DNA from: an uncultured Tropicimonas sp.
Lineage (GTDB): Bacteria; Pseudomonadota; Alphaproteobacteria; Rhodobacterales; Rhodobacteraceae
DNA length: 64,000 bases
Assembly: GCA_947497945.1 (NCBI GenBank)
Contig: CANMIP010000014.1
Location: forward strand, 62,001-126,000
Reading direction: 5' to 3'
How positions within the stretch are numbered: the first letter of the stretch is position 1; each line of letters opens with the position of its first letter. Under the pieces are notes generated by a model, which worked only from the letters and a program-made list of their open reading frames with translations, was not told the origin of the DNA and made no database searches. Shown here piece after piece: positions 45,519 to 55,170 of the stretch. Made by a program: the position numbers and the translations under genes.

Positions 45519-45839
45519 ATGACCCCGCAATCACAGGCCGCCTTTCGCGCGCTGGCCGATCCGACCCGTCGTGACATCCTGATGATGTTGCGGGGACAGG
45601 AGATGACCATTGCCGAGGTGGCAGAAAATTTCGACATGACCCGCGCCGCGGTCAAGAAGCACCTGACGGTGCTCAGCGATGGCGGGTTGATCACGGTGCG
45701 CGCGGCTGGCCGCGAACGCATCAACACCTTTGATCCTGGCGGCATGGCGCCGGTGCTGGACTGGCTGTCAGCCTTCGACGCCTTCTGGGACGACCGTCTT
45801 GCCGCCCTGCGCAATGCCATTGAAGAGGATGGGACATGA
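45519..45839 (+). CDS. ArsR/SmtB-family winged-helix repressor
   Basis: 106 residues. RALADPTRRDILMMLRGQEMTIAEVAENFDMTRAAVKKHLTVLSDGGLI is a typical ArsR winged helix-turn-helix; there are no cysteines for metal binding, so it is the non-metal type usually paired with an SRPBCC protein. ATG 45519 follows GGGAGGACC. It overlaps the SRPBCC gene (ATGA). Two palindromes in front suggest autorepression. Confidence 0.92.
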   Translation: MTPQSQAAFRALADPTRRDILMMLRGQEMTIAEVAENFDMTRAAVKKHLTVLSDGGLITVRAAGRERINTFDPGGMAPVLDWLSAFDAFWDDRLAALRNAIEEDGT

Positions 45840-46270
45840 GTGGAATTACACTGAACAAGACGATCTTCCTGCCGGCCGACAAGGCCCGGGTCTGGGCTTT
45901 CCTGACCGATCCGGAGAAGCTCGCGACCTGGTTTCACAAGCCGGCCGCGCCGCTCGCCGCGCAGGCGTCCTACGAGATGTTCGGCACCGAGAGCGGCGAT
46001 CGGCTGATGTGGGGCGAGGTGATTGCGGCGCGACCGCATGACTATCTCGAATACAGCTTCGAGATCGGACCGCTCCAGGGGGTCGCCACCCGGGTTGCCT
46101 GGACGCTGGAAGCGGTTCCGGGCGGGACCCGCCTGTCGCTTGTCCATTCCGGCCTGCCCGAAGGCGAGGCCGGCTTCGGCCTGGTACTGGCGCTGGACGA
46201 AGGCTGGGATTCGCATCTTTCCCGTCTGCGGATCAATCTTCCCGACATGGAGCTGGAAAAAACCGCCTGA
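45836..46270 (+). CDS. SRPBCC (START/AHSA1-like) domain protein
   Basis: 144 residues: INLNKTIFLPADKARVWAFLTDPEKLATWF-type start, then WGEVIAARPHDYLEYSFEI and a C-terminal helix EGWDSHLSRLRINL. It is a small helix-grip ligand-binding fold, cytoplasmic, ligand unknown. ArsR-SRPBCC operons are common and the partner is thought to sense or bind a small hydrophobic molecule. Translationally coupled to arsR. Confidence 0.9.
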   Translation: MSGITLNKTIFLPADKARVWAFLTDPEKLATWFHKPAAPLAAQASYEMFGTESGDRLMWGEVIAARPHDYLEYSFEIGPLQGVATRVAWTLEAVPGGTRLSLVHSGLPEGEAGFGLVLALDEGWDSHLSRLRINLPDMELEKTA

Positions 46271-46412
46271 CCCCTTGCCGGATGCCGTGCCGCCCCCTAT
46301 TTGAGGCGCTGGCGGATCTGTCCTTCTCGTGCCGGGGCCAAAATTCCAGTGGCCTTAAGCAAATCCGAGGGAGCTGGCTCTGTCCGGACCCTGGTTCGGT
46401 TACCTGGCGCCC

Positions 46413-46428
46413 ACCTGTATATACAGGT
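46413..46428. other. Perfect 16-base palindrome, lux-box-like
   Basis: ACCTGTATATACAGGT lies between two convergent genes, so it is not in an obvious promoter. The ACCTGT...ACAGGT ends are those of LuxR-type boxes, but the spacing is four bases shorter than the classical 20-base lux box. Confidence 0.3.
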
Positions 46429-46497
46429 CCTCGGGAATGAGACGCCCTCACGGATGCGTACGGTCCCCGCCACGCCTCATTCGCGCCGAAGGCGCAC

Positions 46498-46540
46498 GCC
46501 GCGCAAGCGGCGCCACCGCCGCTCGAGCTTGCTCGGCGGC
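46498..46540. repeat. REP-like double hairpin, copy 2
   Basis: Hairpin GCCGC-GCAA-GCGGC (46498-46511) followed by GCCGC-T-CGAGC-TT-GCTCG-GCGGC (46518-46540). The inner CGAGC/GCTCG arms and the single bulged T equal copy 1 (2321-2366), while the outer arms changed in a compensatory way (GCCCG/CGGGC versus GCCGC/GCGGC). Confidence 0.55.
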
Positions 46541-46567
46541 ACGCCCCGGTTGCGGGTTTTCCAGGCT

Positions 46568-46888
46568 TCAGTCGGTGTGAACGCTCGCAGGGACAGCGAC
46601 ACGCCCATCCTGCGGCGCGGTTGGCGTGGCGAAGGTTATGCGCTTGCCGCGACCGGAATCACTGTCATCCTCGGCCATGCGCATGATCGAAATGCCGAAT
46701 TGCACGCTGGCAAAGACGATCCCGTTGAAGATGAAGAGCATCAGCACCGCGATCCAGCCGCCGCTCGCATGCGTCACCAGGTGCCAGAGATTGGCCACGT
46801 TGAGCCATAGCAGAAGCGAGACAAAGACCGCCGACAGCAGGTATCCGATGAGAACCTGGCGGATGTAGAGGCGGACAAGTTTCGGCAT
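46568..46888 (-). CDS. Small membrane protein, function unknown
   Basis: 106 residues from ATG 46888: MPKLVRLYIRQVLIG, two membrane helices (about 14-36 and 43-66) and a charged C-terminal tail (MRMAEDDSDSGRGKRITF). It is like a conserved hypothetical of Rhodobacterales; no function known. Last gene of a minus-strand run starting at mtnP. The frame upstream lacks a good start. Confidence 0.72.
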   Translation of the reverse strand: MPKLVRLYIRQVLIGYLLSAVFVSLLLWLNVANLWHLVTHASGGWIAVLMLFIFNGIVFASVQFGISIMRMAEDDSDSGRGKRITFATPTAPQDGRVAVPASVHTD

Positions 46889-46974
46889 GCCAATTCCTTC
46901 GATGCGCGTCACGATAACGTACAACATAATGCAGCCGGGCCGGAAAACAAAACGGAAATTGAATATGTTCCGGC

Positions 46975-48000
46975 CTAGCGCATCCAGAGCCGTGCCTTCT
47001 TGATCCGGTTGCGCAGCTTCTGCTCGGGCCAGGGCAGGTCCGCCCGGTCGAACATCGCCCGTACCCTTTCGCCCTTGCCCTGATAGACCATGCGCTTGAA
47101 CGGGTCGTGTTCCTTCAGCGCCTTCTTGATCCAGTTTGTCGCCGTGACCTCTTCGAGCACCTCGACCACGCGGTCGCTCTCGCGCGCGTAGAGCAGCGGC
47201 AACAGGCGCCAGTGACAGGTCACGTCGCCGTCGAGACCATCCAGCTCCGGTCCCGGTCGGCCGCCGCCGAAAGAATGGATCACCAGCGGCAGCGCCACCT
47301 GGTCGAGCCAGGGATCGAGCGTCTGGCAAACCAGCTCTGCCGGCCGGTCCGAGCGGATCGAGCGGGCATAGTCGAGGAAGCGGGCGCCGAACGCCTGCGG
47401 ATTAGCATGGAAGAACCAGCCCGCGTTGAAATAGAGGTAGCGCTTCCAGAACTCGTCGGGCTGGGAGAGGTCCAGCGAGCTTTCGAAATCGAGCCCGAAG
47501 CGGTCATAGAGCGACTTCCAGATCGCCGTGTAGCCCGGCCCGTAGAGCTCGATCTCCGGCCAGGTGCCTTCGCGGCGCATCGAGGCGGAGGGGCGGTTGA
47601 AATCGAAGGCAACCTCGGAAAGCGCGCCGGTGATGAGCGTGTCGCTGTCGAGAAAGAGAAACGGCTCGCCCGCAGGCAAGGCCGCAAGCGCCTCGATCTT
47701 GTTGCCCTGCGGGTAGGAGGCGCCGAAATGCTGCGCCTGGAAGGGGACGATCTCGGCATCCAGCCGTTGCAGAGCGTCCCGCGTGGCCGCACCGCGAATG
47801 CGCGGGTCCTCCGGCCAGGCGCCCCCCGGTTGCGGCTCCAGCAGGATCAGCCGACCGGCATAGCCGGGATCGCACGCCCGCAGGGAGGCCGCGAGCAGCA
47901 GCGCTTCATATTGCAGCCGCCCGCCCTGGACGATGGCGGCAATGTTGAAGGGGGGCGGGGCAGGGGTCTGAGGCATTTCTGCGGAAGGCTTTGCTGTCAT
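46975..48000 (-). CDS. Putative glycosyltransferase-like protein (GT-A type DxD)
   Basis: 341 residues from ATG 48000; a TTG at 48042 is also in frame. A nucleotide-sugar-like fold is suggested by NIAAIVQGGRLQYEALLLAASLRA, LFLDSDTLITGAL with a DxD motif, YFNAGWFFHAN and HWRLLPLLYARE. It has no signal or membrane helix. The DxD segment and layout resemble family 8-type or related glycosyltransferases, but the exact family is not certain. It sits between a GMC oxidoreductase and a small membrane protein on the same strand. Confidence 0.6.
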   Translation of the reverse strand: MTAKPSAEMPQTPAPPPFNIAAIVQGGRLQYEALLLAASLRACDPGYAGRLILLEPQPGGAWPEDPRIRGAATRDALQRLDAEIVPFQAQHFGASYPQGNKIEALAALPAGEPFLFLDSDTLITGALSEVAFDFNRPSASMRREGTWPEIELYGPGYTAIWKSLYDRFGLDFESSLDLSQPDEFWKRYLYFNAGWFFHANPQAFGARFLDYARSIRSDRPAELVCQTLDPWLDQVALPLVIHSFGGGRPGPELDGLDGDVTCHWRLLPLLYARESDRVVEVLEEVTATNWIKKALKEHDPFKRMVYQGKGERVRAMFDRADLPWPEQKLRNRIKKARLWMR

Positions 48001-48087
48001 TTCGTTCGTTCTGGCACCGTTCCGGGGTGATTGACATGGCAAAACGCGCCGTATGCACAGAATGCACGGCGGTGCAACCGGGCGGTC

Positions 48088-49692
48088 TCAGAGCGTCGCC
48101 CGGCCTTGCAGGAGATCGGCGGCATTGGCGGCGATCATCATCGTCGGCGCGTTGGTATTGCCGGCCGGGATGCGCGGCATGACCGACGCGTCGATGACGC
48201 GCAGCCCGTCGACCCCGTGCAGGCGCAACGCCGGATCGACGACCGCGCCCGCATCCTTGCCCATCCGGCAGGTGCCGACGGGGTGGTAGATCGTCTCGGA
48301 ATGGGCGCGGATGTGGGCGGCGATCTCATCCTCCGATTCAAGCCGCCGTCGGGGGGTGACACGCCGGGCGCGGTGGGCGGAGAGGGCCGGGCTCTCCATC
48401 AGCTCCTGCGCAATCCGGAAGGCGCGGATGAGGACGTCCATGTCGGCCGGATCGGTGAGATAGGCGGGGTCGATCAACGGGTCCGCGAAAGGGCTCGGGC
48501 CCGCGAGCCCGACATGGCCGCGGCTCTCGGGCAGCAGGTCGCAGACATGCAACGTGTAGCCATAGCCGTGTTTCAGTTTGCGCCCGTGATCGACGAGATA
48601 GGCGGGCAGAAAGTGGAATTGCAGGTTGGGCCGGTCGCGCGACGGGTCGGAGCGGGCAAAGCCGCCCGCCTCGGCGACATTGCTTGTCAGCATCCCCCGG
48701 CGCTGCATCGCGAACCGCCATGCATCGGCGATGCCGCGCGGCAGCTTCGAGAGCGCGAGCCCGAGAGGCGCGCGGCTGTTTGCGCCATGCATCAGCGTCA
48801 CGTCGAGGTGATCCTGGAGGTTCCGGCCAACATCGGGACGATCGAGCAGCAGCTCGACGCCGTTGCGCGCCAGTTCCGCGCCGGGGCCGATGCCGGAAAG
48901 CATCAGCAGCTGCGGCGAGTTTACCGCGCCGGCGCAGAGCAGCAGCTCGCCACCCGCCTTCAGGGCAAGCTCTCGCGGGCCGTCCGGGGTCTGAAGCGCG
49001 AGGCCCGCAGCGCGGCGCGCCTCGAACAGGATCCGGGTGGCGCGGGCATGGGTCAGGATGTCGAGATTGGCGCGGTCGGCGGCCGGTCCAAGATGGGCGC
49101 GGGCGGAGGAGCAGCGTTTGCCGCGCCGCTGCGTGACCTGGTAGAGGCCGAGCCCCTCCTGGTCGCGACCGTTGAAATCGTCATTCGGGGCGAGGCCGAG
49201 AGCGGCCCCCGACTCCACGAAGGCCTGGCTGACCGGGTTGGGAGAGCGCAGGTCCGAAACGGTCAGGGGGCCGCCGGTCCCGTGATCGGGGCTGTCGGCG
49301 AGGCGCGGATTGTGCTCCGCGGCGATGAAGAGGGCGCGGGCGCGGTCCCAGCCCCACAGCGCGCTGCCGGTTTCCGCCTCCCAACCCTCGTAATCGGCCC
49401 GGTGGCCGCGGATATAGATCATCGCATTGACCGAACTGGACCCGCCCAACGTCTTGCCGCGCGGCCAGTAGAGCGACCGCCCGTTCAGCGCGGCCTGCGG
49501 CACGGTCTCGAAGGACCAGTTGATGGACGGCATATGCGACAGGGCAGCGAGCCCGAGCGGGACATGGATGGCGGCGGAGCGATCCGGTGGCCCGGCTTCG
49601 ATCAGCGCGACGTGCGATGCGCCGTCCTCGCTCAGCCGGTTTGCCAGCAGGCAGCCGGCCGAGCCAGCACCGACGATGATATAGTCATACAC
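48088..49692 (-). CDS. GMC-family FAD oxidoreductase (choline dehydrogenase-like)
   Basis: 534 residues. The FAD motif [19 protein letters not shown] opens the protein; the GMC signatures [19 protein letters not shown] and, further on, [17 protein letters not shown] are present; the C-terminal active-site region has [10 protein letters not shown] and [10 protein letters not shown]. This fits BetA-like or alcohol dehydrogenases; no betaine operon is near, so the substrate is open. The start is GTG 49692 after GGGGAGGACGCGGC. Confidence 0.9.
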   Translation of the reverse strand: MYDYIIVGAGSAGCLLANRLSEDGASHVALIEAGPPDRSAAIHVPLGLAALSHMPSINWSFETVPQAALNGRSLYWPRGKTLGGSSSVNAMIYIRGHRADYEGWEAETGSALWGWDRARALFIAAEHNPRLADSPDHGTGGPLTVSDLRSPNPVSQAFVESGAALGLAPNDDFNGRDQEGLGLYQVTQRRGKRCSSARAHLGPAADRANLDILTHARATRILFEARRAAGLALQTPDGPRELALKAGGELLLCAGAVNSPQLLMLSGIGPGAELARNGVELLLDRPDVGRNLQDHLDVTLMHGANSRAPLGLALSKLPRGIADAWRFAMQRRGMLTSNVAEAGGFARSDPSRDRPNLQFHFLPAYLVDHGRKLKHGYGYTLHVCDLLPESRGHVGLAGPSPFADPLIDPAYLTDPADMDVLIRAFRIAQELMESPALSAHRARRVTPRRRLESEDEIAAHIRAHSETIYHPVGTCRMGKDAGAVVDPALRLHGVDGLRVIDASVMPRIPAGNTNAPTMMIAANAADLLQGRATL

Positions 49693-49777
49693 GCCGCGTC
49701 CTCCCCGGCCGGTCCTTGCGCGCCGATGATTGCAGGGCCGGGCAGCAAGGGGGAGCGAGACGTTGCGTCAGCGGACC

Positions 49778-50755
49778 CTATCCGAAGGCCCGTTTCGCAA
49801 AGGGTCGGAGACGCTGGAGCGTGCGCTGCTTGGCATCGCTGCGATCGGCGCGTTCGCTCGGGATATGCTGGAGCGTCGCCAGCAGCCGCGCGTGGATCAG
49901 GAAGCCGGCCCCGGGATCGTCCGGCCCGACCAGCGTGTAGCCGTGGAAGAAGGCCTCGCGAACCTCTTCCGGCACGATCTCGCCCGGCGACAGCTCCTCT
50001 GCGCTGCGCAGGACCGTGGTGAAATCGAGCAGGATCTTCGCGATATCATGGCCGACCGGCGCCGGGGTGGTCCGGGAAATGTCGATCCCGGCGAGGCGCG
50101 TGCCGTCGAAGACGAGGTTGCGCATGTGGAAATCGCCATGCTGGATCGCCGAGACGGTTTCCCGGCCTTCGAAATCCGGGGCGATCTCGGCCAGCCTGTC
50201 GATGCCGCGCAGGAAAAGGCCGCGCGCGGCCGGGACGAGGCTGCCCTCGCGGATCTGCGCGCGCAGCCCCTCGTAATAGGCCAGCGTGTGCGCGGGCTGG
50301 AAGTTGCGCCGCTCGTCGATGTCGCAGCGGTGATAGGCGTCCAGCCACGCGCCGGCCCGTCCGAGCAACTGGAGCTGCGTGTCCCGGTCGGCCTCATGCA
50401 TGGTTTCCGAGAAGGGCTGACCGTCGATATGGGTGCTCAGGCTGGCCTGCGCCGAGCGGTGCAGCGCGATCGGGCGGGGCAGGGTCAGGCTGTCGGAATG
50501 GGGAAAGGCCTCCCAGAGCTCCGCCTGTTTGGCGAAATGCGCGGCGAAGCTGTCGCGCGCCTCCGGGCGAAGCTGGAACTTGTAGGTGTAGCGGCCGGCC
50601 TCCGGGTGTTCGGCGAGCAGGCTTGCGCGCGCAATTGCCGGATTGTCCCGCGCCGAGAGGCTGGTCAGGCGCCAGCCCCCGGAGGGAAACCCGGCCTGCT
50701 CCAGGAGCCCGGGCCACTGCGCAAGCGCCTCCCGTTCGACGGAGTTCGGCCCCAT
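49778..50755 (-). CDS. Aminoglycoside phosphotransferase-like (APH) kinase family protein
   Basis: 325 residues. The kinase-like catalytic loop IQHGDFHMRNLVFDG and the metal aspartate in LAGIDISRT identify the APH/choline kinase superfamily. The substrate is not a drug by inference; it starts four bases after the mtnP stop, so a sugar-phosphate role near methionine salvage is possible, but it is not a clear match to MtnK by length or motif. No membrane or signal sequence. Confidence 0.8.
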   Translation of the reverse strand: MGPNSVEREALAQWPGLLEQAGFPSGGWRLTSLSARDNPAIARASLLAEHPEAGRYTYKFQLRPEARDSFAAHFAKQAELWEAFPHSDSLTLPRPIALHRSAQASLSTHIDGQPFSETMHEADRDTQLQLLGRAGAWLDAYHRCDIDERRNFQPAHTLAYYEGLRAQIREGSLVPAARGLFLRGIDRLAEIAPDFEGRETVSAIQHGDFHMRNLVFDGTRLAGIDISRTTPAPVGHDIAKILLDFTTVLRSAEELSPGEIVPEEVREAFFHGYTLVGPDDPGAGFLIHARLLATLQHIPSERADRSDAKQRTLQRLRPFAKRAFG

Positions 50756-50759
50756 CGGA

Positions 50760-51629
50760 TCAGAGCACGCGGCCGGCCACGGCGTCGAGCTTCGACAGCA
50801 GGGCGGGGTCCCGTTTGTCCGGAGCGGTCATGATGGCGAATTCCAGCGCATGGTCGCAGCCATGCGGGCAGGGCGCATGGGCCGCGCCGACCCGTTCGGG
50901 GAGATGGGCGATCATGCCGCGCGCATTGGCGGAGTTTCCCGTGAGGGTGCGGATGATGTCGTTTATATCGACCTCGCCATGATCGGGATGCCAGCTATCG
51001 TAATCGGTGACCATGGCGATGGAGGCGTAGCAGAGCTCGGCCTCGCGGGCGAGCTTGGCCTCGGGCATGTTGGTCATCCCGATCACGTCGCAGCCCCATT
51101 GCTCGCGATAGAGTTTCGACTCGGCCAGGGTGGAGAATTGCGGCCCCTCCATCGCGAGATAGGTCCCGCCGTGATGGATGGTGATGCCCTGTGCCTGTGC
51201 GGCGTCGAAACAGGCCGCCGAGAGGCGTTCGCAGGTCGGGTGGGCGAGGCTGACATGGGCAACGCAGCCAGTGCCGAAAAAGCTCTTCTCGCGGGCGAAG
51301 GTGCGGTCGATGAACTGGTCGACGACGACGAAATGGCCCGGCGCCATTTCCTCGCGGAAAGACCCGCAGGCGGAGACGGAGACGACATCGGTCACGCCGA
51401 GCCGCTTGAGCGCGTCGATATTGGCGCGGTAGGGGACCGTGGTCGGTGAATGGACATGGCCGCGTCCGTGGCGCGGCAGGAAGGCCATCTTCATACCGTT
51501 GAGCCGGCCGGTCAGGATCTCGTCCGAGGGCGCGCCCCAGGGTGTTTCCACTGCCTGCCATGTTGCGTCTTCCAGCCCGTCGATCTCGTAGAGACCGCTG
51601 CCGCCGATCACGCCGATCATCCTGTCCAT
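50760..51629 (-). CDS. mtnP: S-methyl-5'-thioadenosine phosphorylase
   Basis: 289 residues from ATG 51629 (GGAGG eight bases upstream; a TTG two codons earlier is not needed). Purine-phosphorylase hallmarks are IGVIGGSGLYEIDGL, FLPRHGRGHVHSPTTVPYRANI, SACGSFREEMAPG and MEGPQFSTLAESKLYR, then DVIGMTNMPEAKLAREAELCYA and TDYDSWH. It releases adenine from MTA, the polyamine by-product, in the cytoplasm. First gene of the minus-strand run that continues to 46568. Confidence 0.94.
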   Translation of the reverse strand: MDRMIGVIGGSGLYEIDGLEDATWQAVETPWGAPSDEILTGRLNGMKMAFLPRHGRGHVHSPTTVPYRANIDALKRLGVTDVVSVSACGSFREEMAPGHFVVVDQFIDRTFAREKSFFGTGCVAHVSLAHPTCERLSAACFDAAQAQGITIHHGGTYLAMEGPQFSTLAESKLYREQWGCDVIGMTNMPEAKLAREAELCYASIAMVTDYDSWHPDHGEVDINDIIRTLTGNSANARGMIAHLPERVGAAHAPCPHGCDHALEFAIMTAPDKRDPALLSKLDAVAGRVL

Positions 51630-51635
51630 GCCCAA

Positions 51636-52265
51636 TGCCTCCGGTTCCGATTTGCCGCGAGCCTAGGGCAAGGGCCGGGGAGAGGGAAGCCGGAGACAGG
51701 CTTCGGCCGGAGGGCAGGGGCGGCGGCACGGCCGGGGCGCGCGAGGGGGGGCAATCGTCGCCGGAATGCGCTTTTCCTGGGCGCTGATATGCGCGGCATG
51801 GTCGCTTCGAGCCGTTCACGGACACTGGGGCAGCGCGCCTGTTGGCATGGAGTCAAGGCGAAGCCGCCATGCCAGCGCCTGCCCGTCCCGGTGGGCTGAC
51901 GCTTTGGCACCCGCGCACAACGGATTGAACTTCTCCGGGTTTGGCCGGGATAAAGTGCAGACCACGGGTGTTGTAGCGCCACCCCACGGGCAGGCACTGG
52001 CACGGCTTGCGTTCCTATTCTTTGCAATTGCAGCGAAGGGCCGCACAGTCCGCGACCGCGACTTTCATCCCCGTCCGCATTGCTCTTTCCCTAGGCACCT
52101 ATGCGCTGGACGCATGGCTGATGCCCGCCTGGCGCGCTTCTGTGTCGCAGCACTTTCTGATAGCGGCACCGGGATGCGCGTCGAACCACCACGGATGCGC
52201 CTGACAGATTTCTCGCGTGAGGCCGCCAGACTGGCTTGGCCCGCGTCCCGACAGCCAAAAAAACC
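51636..52265. other. 630-base stretch without a supported gene
   Basis: Between mtnP and the SulP gene. Open frames exist on both strands, but none has a recognisable product. A sequence resembling a sigma-54 site (TGGCACGGCTTGCG, 51998-52011) has a spacer two bases too short and is not called. Confidence 0.45.
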
Positions 52266-53903
52266 ATGAGGCCCCGCGTGAAGCGCACCATAATGGCAGC
52301 TTTTGCCCCGAAGAACTATCTCGCCCAATTCTCCTCCGGCGAGAGCACGCGCAGCGTGCACCTGCGGACCGAGATCCTTTCCGGCCTCACCGTTGCTTTG
52401 GCGCTGGTGCCCGAGGCGGTGGCCTTTGCCTTTGTCGCCGGGGTCCACCCGCTTGTCGGCCTCTACGCCGCTTTCATCGTCGGCCTCATCACCGCGTTGA
52501 TTGGCGGCCGTCCGGGCATGATCTCCGGCGCCACCGGCGCGCTGGCGGTGGTCATGGTTGCGCTCGTCGCCGAGCACGGGGTCGAATATCTCTTTGCCGC
52601 CGTGGTTCTTATGGGGATCATCCAGATCGCGGCCGGTTTCCTGCGACTTGGCAAGTTCATCCGCCTGGTGCCGCACCCTGTGATGCTGGGTTTCGTCAAC
52701 GGGCTGGCGATTGTCATCTTCCTCGCTCAGATGTCCCAGTTCCAGGTGCCGGGAACGGCCGAGGCCTCGGGTCATGGCATGGCGGGCGGCGAATGGCTGA
52801 CCGGCGTGCCGCTCATGCTGATGCTGGGGCTGGTCGCGCTGACCATGGCGATCATCTGGGGCGTTCCGAAGCTGACCAACGCGATCCCCGCGCCGCTGGC
52901 CGGGATCGGCATCACGGCGGGCATCGTCATCGCCTTCGGGATCGACGTGCCGCGCGTCGGCGACATGGCCTCCATCGAGGGCGGGCTGCCGATGTTCCAC
53001 ATCCCGATGGTGCCGCTCACCTTCGAGACGTTCCAGATCATCCTGCCGTATGCGCTGATCCTCGCCGCCATCGGCTTGATCGAGAGCCTGCTGACGCTGA
53101 ACCTTGTCGGCGAGATCGTCCATCAACGTGGCGGCGCGAGCCAGGAATGCGTGGCCCAGGGCGTCGCCAACACCGTGACCGGCTTCTTCGGCGGCATGGG
53201 CGGCTGCGCGATGATCGGCCAGTCGATGATCAACGTGAAATCCGGTGGCCGCACCCGGCTTTCCGGCGTAGCGGCAGCGCTCTTCCTGCTCGCCTTCATC
53301 GTGGTTGCCGCGCCGCTGATCGAGCAGATCCCGCTCGCCGCCCTTGTCGGCGTCATGTTCATGGTCGTGATCGGCACCTTCGCCTGGAAGTCCCTGACCA
53401 TCATGCGCAAGGTGCCGCTGACCGATGCCATCGTCATCGTTCTCGTGACGGTCGTGACCGTGGCCACGGACCTTGCCACGGCGGTGGTCGTCGGCGTCAT
53501 CGTTTCGGCGCTGGTCTTCGCCTGGGAAAGCGCCGCGCATATCCACGCCAAGACCTACAAGACGCCCGAAGGCGCCAAGGTCTACCAGATCCAGGGGCCG
53601 CTTTTCTTCGGCTCCGCCCATGCCTTTGCCGAACTGTTCGATCCTGCGGGCGATCCGGGCCGCGTTGTTGTCGATTTCGCCGAGAGCAAGGTGGCCGACC
53701 AGTCGGCACTCACAGCCATCGAAGCGCTGGCGGGCAAATACGAGAATGCCGGCAAGAAGCTGGAACTGCGCCACCTGAGCCATGACTGCCACGAGCTTCT
53801 GAGCAAGGCCGGCCAGTTGATCGTGGACGCCGATGACGACCCCGATTACGCCATCGCCGCGAACTACTCGGTCCGCACAGGGGTCCTGCACGCGGGTCAC
53901 TGA
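52266..53903 (+). CDS. SulP-family anion transporter with STAS domain
   Basis: 545 residues from ATG 52266; ATG 52293 is an equally plausible start because neither has a strong ribosome site. About ten to twelve membrane segments contain the SulP motif TVALALVPEAVAFAFVAGVHPLVGLYAAF and VVGLITALIGGRPGMISGATGA; the C-terminal cytoplasmic STAS domain (about 430-530) contains VYQIQGPLFFGSAHAF and DFAESKVADQSALTAIEAL. It moves sulfate, bicarbonate or dicarboxylates; the substrate cannot be read from sequence alone. Confidence 0.92.
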   Translation: MRPRVKRTIMAAFAPKNYLAQFSSGESTRSVHLRTEILSGLTVALALVPEAVAFAFVAGVHPLVGLYAAFIVGLITALIGGRPGMISGATGALAVVMVALVAEHGVEYLFAAVVLMGIIQIAAGFLRLGKFIRLVPHPVMLGFVNGLAIVIFLAQMSQFQVPGTAEASGHGMAGGEWLTGVPLMLMLGLVALTMAIIWGVPKLTNAIPAPLAGIGITAGIVIAFGIDVPRVGDMASIEGGLPMFHIPMVPLTFETFQIILPYALILAAIGLIESLLTLNLVGEIVHQRGGASQECVAQGVANTVTGFFGGMGGCAMIGQSMINVKSGGRTRLSGVAAALFLLAFIVVAAPLIEQIPLAALVGVMFMVVIGTFAWKSLTIMRKVPLTDAIVIVLVTVVTVATDLATAVVVGVIVSALVFAWESAAHIHAKTYKTPEGAKVYQIQGPLFFGSAHAFAELFDPAGDPGRVVVDFAESKVADQSALTAIEALAGKYENAGKKLELRHLSHDCHELLSKAGQLIVDADDDPDYAIAANYSVRTGVLHAGH

Positions 53904-53998
53904 AGCCGCGGACGAGACTGCTCCGGGCCACGCGCTGTCGCCTTGGTTCGGGGGCTCGCACGGAACTGGACAGCGCCCGGGAACTGCGGGCTGCGCGG

Positions 53999-55015
53999 CT
54001 AGGGCTGCCGCCGCGGCGGCTGTGTCGAGGCTCGCAGGACCAGCTCCACCGGGGCGACCTCCTGCAACGTCTCCGGGGCGGCCCCTGCCATCAGCGCTTC
54101 AAGCATGCCGGCAATGGCTTGCCCGGCCGCGCGGATCGGAGCGCGGGTCACGGTGAGCGGCGCGGAGAAGCTGGCCGTGCTGAGCCCGGACAGGTCGTCA
54201 TCATGGCAGATCAGCGAGACATCCCGGCCAAGCTCCAGCCGCGCATCCCGGATTGCCCGCTCCGCACCGAGCGCAAGCAGGACCGATGAGCAGAGCAGCG
54301 CCGTTGCGCCTGCCTCCAGGGCGGCGCGTGTCGCACGATACCCCTCCGCTTCGGTCATCTCGGTTTCGGTTATCGGTGCCTGCGCCCGGGGCAGGCCGCC
54401 AAGCCCCTCCAGGAACCCTTCCCGCCGCATGATGGCGAAGACCGCCTCGGGGCGGCCATTGAGCAAGGCAATATGGCGATGTCCGAGCGCGACGAGCAGC
54501 TCGGCTGCCTGCCGGAAGGCGCCGTGATTGTCGATATCGTAGAAGGCATGGGAGGGCGCGCGGCTGGCGCGGCCATGGACGACGAAGGGAATGCCGAGAC
54601 GGTCCAGATGCGCGGCGCGCGGGTCGTCGAGAAGCGGCTGCGCGAGGACAAACCCGTCCACCTTGCCGGCGCGGGCGAAACGTTCATAGGTGGCGGCGCC
54701 GAACCCCTCGAAGCTCGCGCCCAGCACGACATCGCGTTCCCGCCGGGCAAGCGCCTCGGTGAGGCCGGCCATGAAGTCGGAAAAGAGCGGGTCGAGCAGG
54801 AGATGCTGCGCCGAGGGCAGGATCATGCCGTAGGCACCGGCACGGCCTGTGGCGAGCCGGCGCGCGGAGCTGTTGGGGCGGTAATCGAGCGCGCGGGCGG
54901 CGTCCAGCACACGCTGCCGGGTCTTGTCGTTGACATTCGAATAGCCGTTCAGCGCCCGGCTGACAGTCGCCTGGCTCAGGCCGAGATGTTCCGAGAGGGT
55001 CTTGAGGCTGGTCAC
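53999..55015 (-). CDS. LacI-family transcriptional regulator (AglR-like)
   Basis: 338 residues. The N-terminal HTH SLKTLSEHLGLSQATVSRALNGYSNVNDKTRQRVLDAARALDYRPN is typical of LacI, and the C-terminal part is the periplasmic-binding-protein-like effector domain (DGFVLAQPLLDD, ALLNGRPEAVFAIMRREGFLEG). Divergent from the alpha-glucosidase gene; its predicted operators lie between them, so it probably represses both genes until an alpha-glucoside is present. Confidence 0.88.
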   Translation of the reverse strand: MTSLKTLSEHLGLSQATVSRALNGYSNVNDKTRQRVLDAARALDYRPNSSARRLATGRAGAYGMILPSAQHLLLDPLFSDFMAGLTEALARRERDVVLGASFEGFGAATYERFARAGKVDGFVLAQPLLDDPRAAHLDRLGIPFVVHGRASRAPSHAFYDIDNHGAFRQAAELLVALGHRHIALLNGRPEAVFAIMRREGFLEGLGGLPRAQAPITETEMTEAEGYRATRAALEAGATALLCSSVLLALGAERAIRDARLELGRDVSLICHDDDLSGLSTASFSAPLTVTRAPIRAAGQAIAGMLEALMAGAAPETLQEVAPVELVLRASTQPPRRQP

Positions 55016-55031
55016 GGCGATCGACCTGTTA

Positions 55032-55045
55032 TGAAAGCGCTTTCA
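55032..55045. promoter_or_regulatory. LacI-type operator 1
   Basis: TGAAAGCGCTTTCA, a perfect 14-base palindrome 17 bases upstream of the regulator start. An identical site lies at 55171-55184. Confidence 0.8.
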
Positions 55046-55170
55046 GATATACGGGTGATTCTCCGATCAGGCAATGGGAGGCGGAAGGATCGTTTGAAGA
55101 AAATCACAGGATAATAGGGAGTTGGTCGTGCCGCTTTCGGCATTGACGACGGATGTGCTCCGGGTGTTTA

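Noticed and set aside
51998-52011. Sigma-54-like site TGGCACGGCTTGCG upstream of the SulP gene
   Set aside because: The spacing between the GG and GC elements is two bases short of the required ten.
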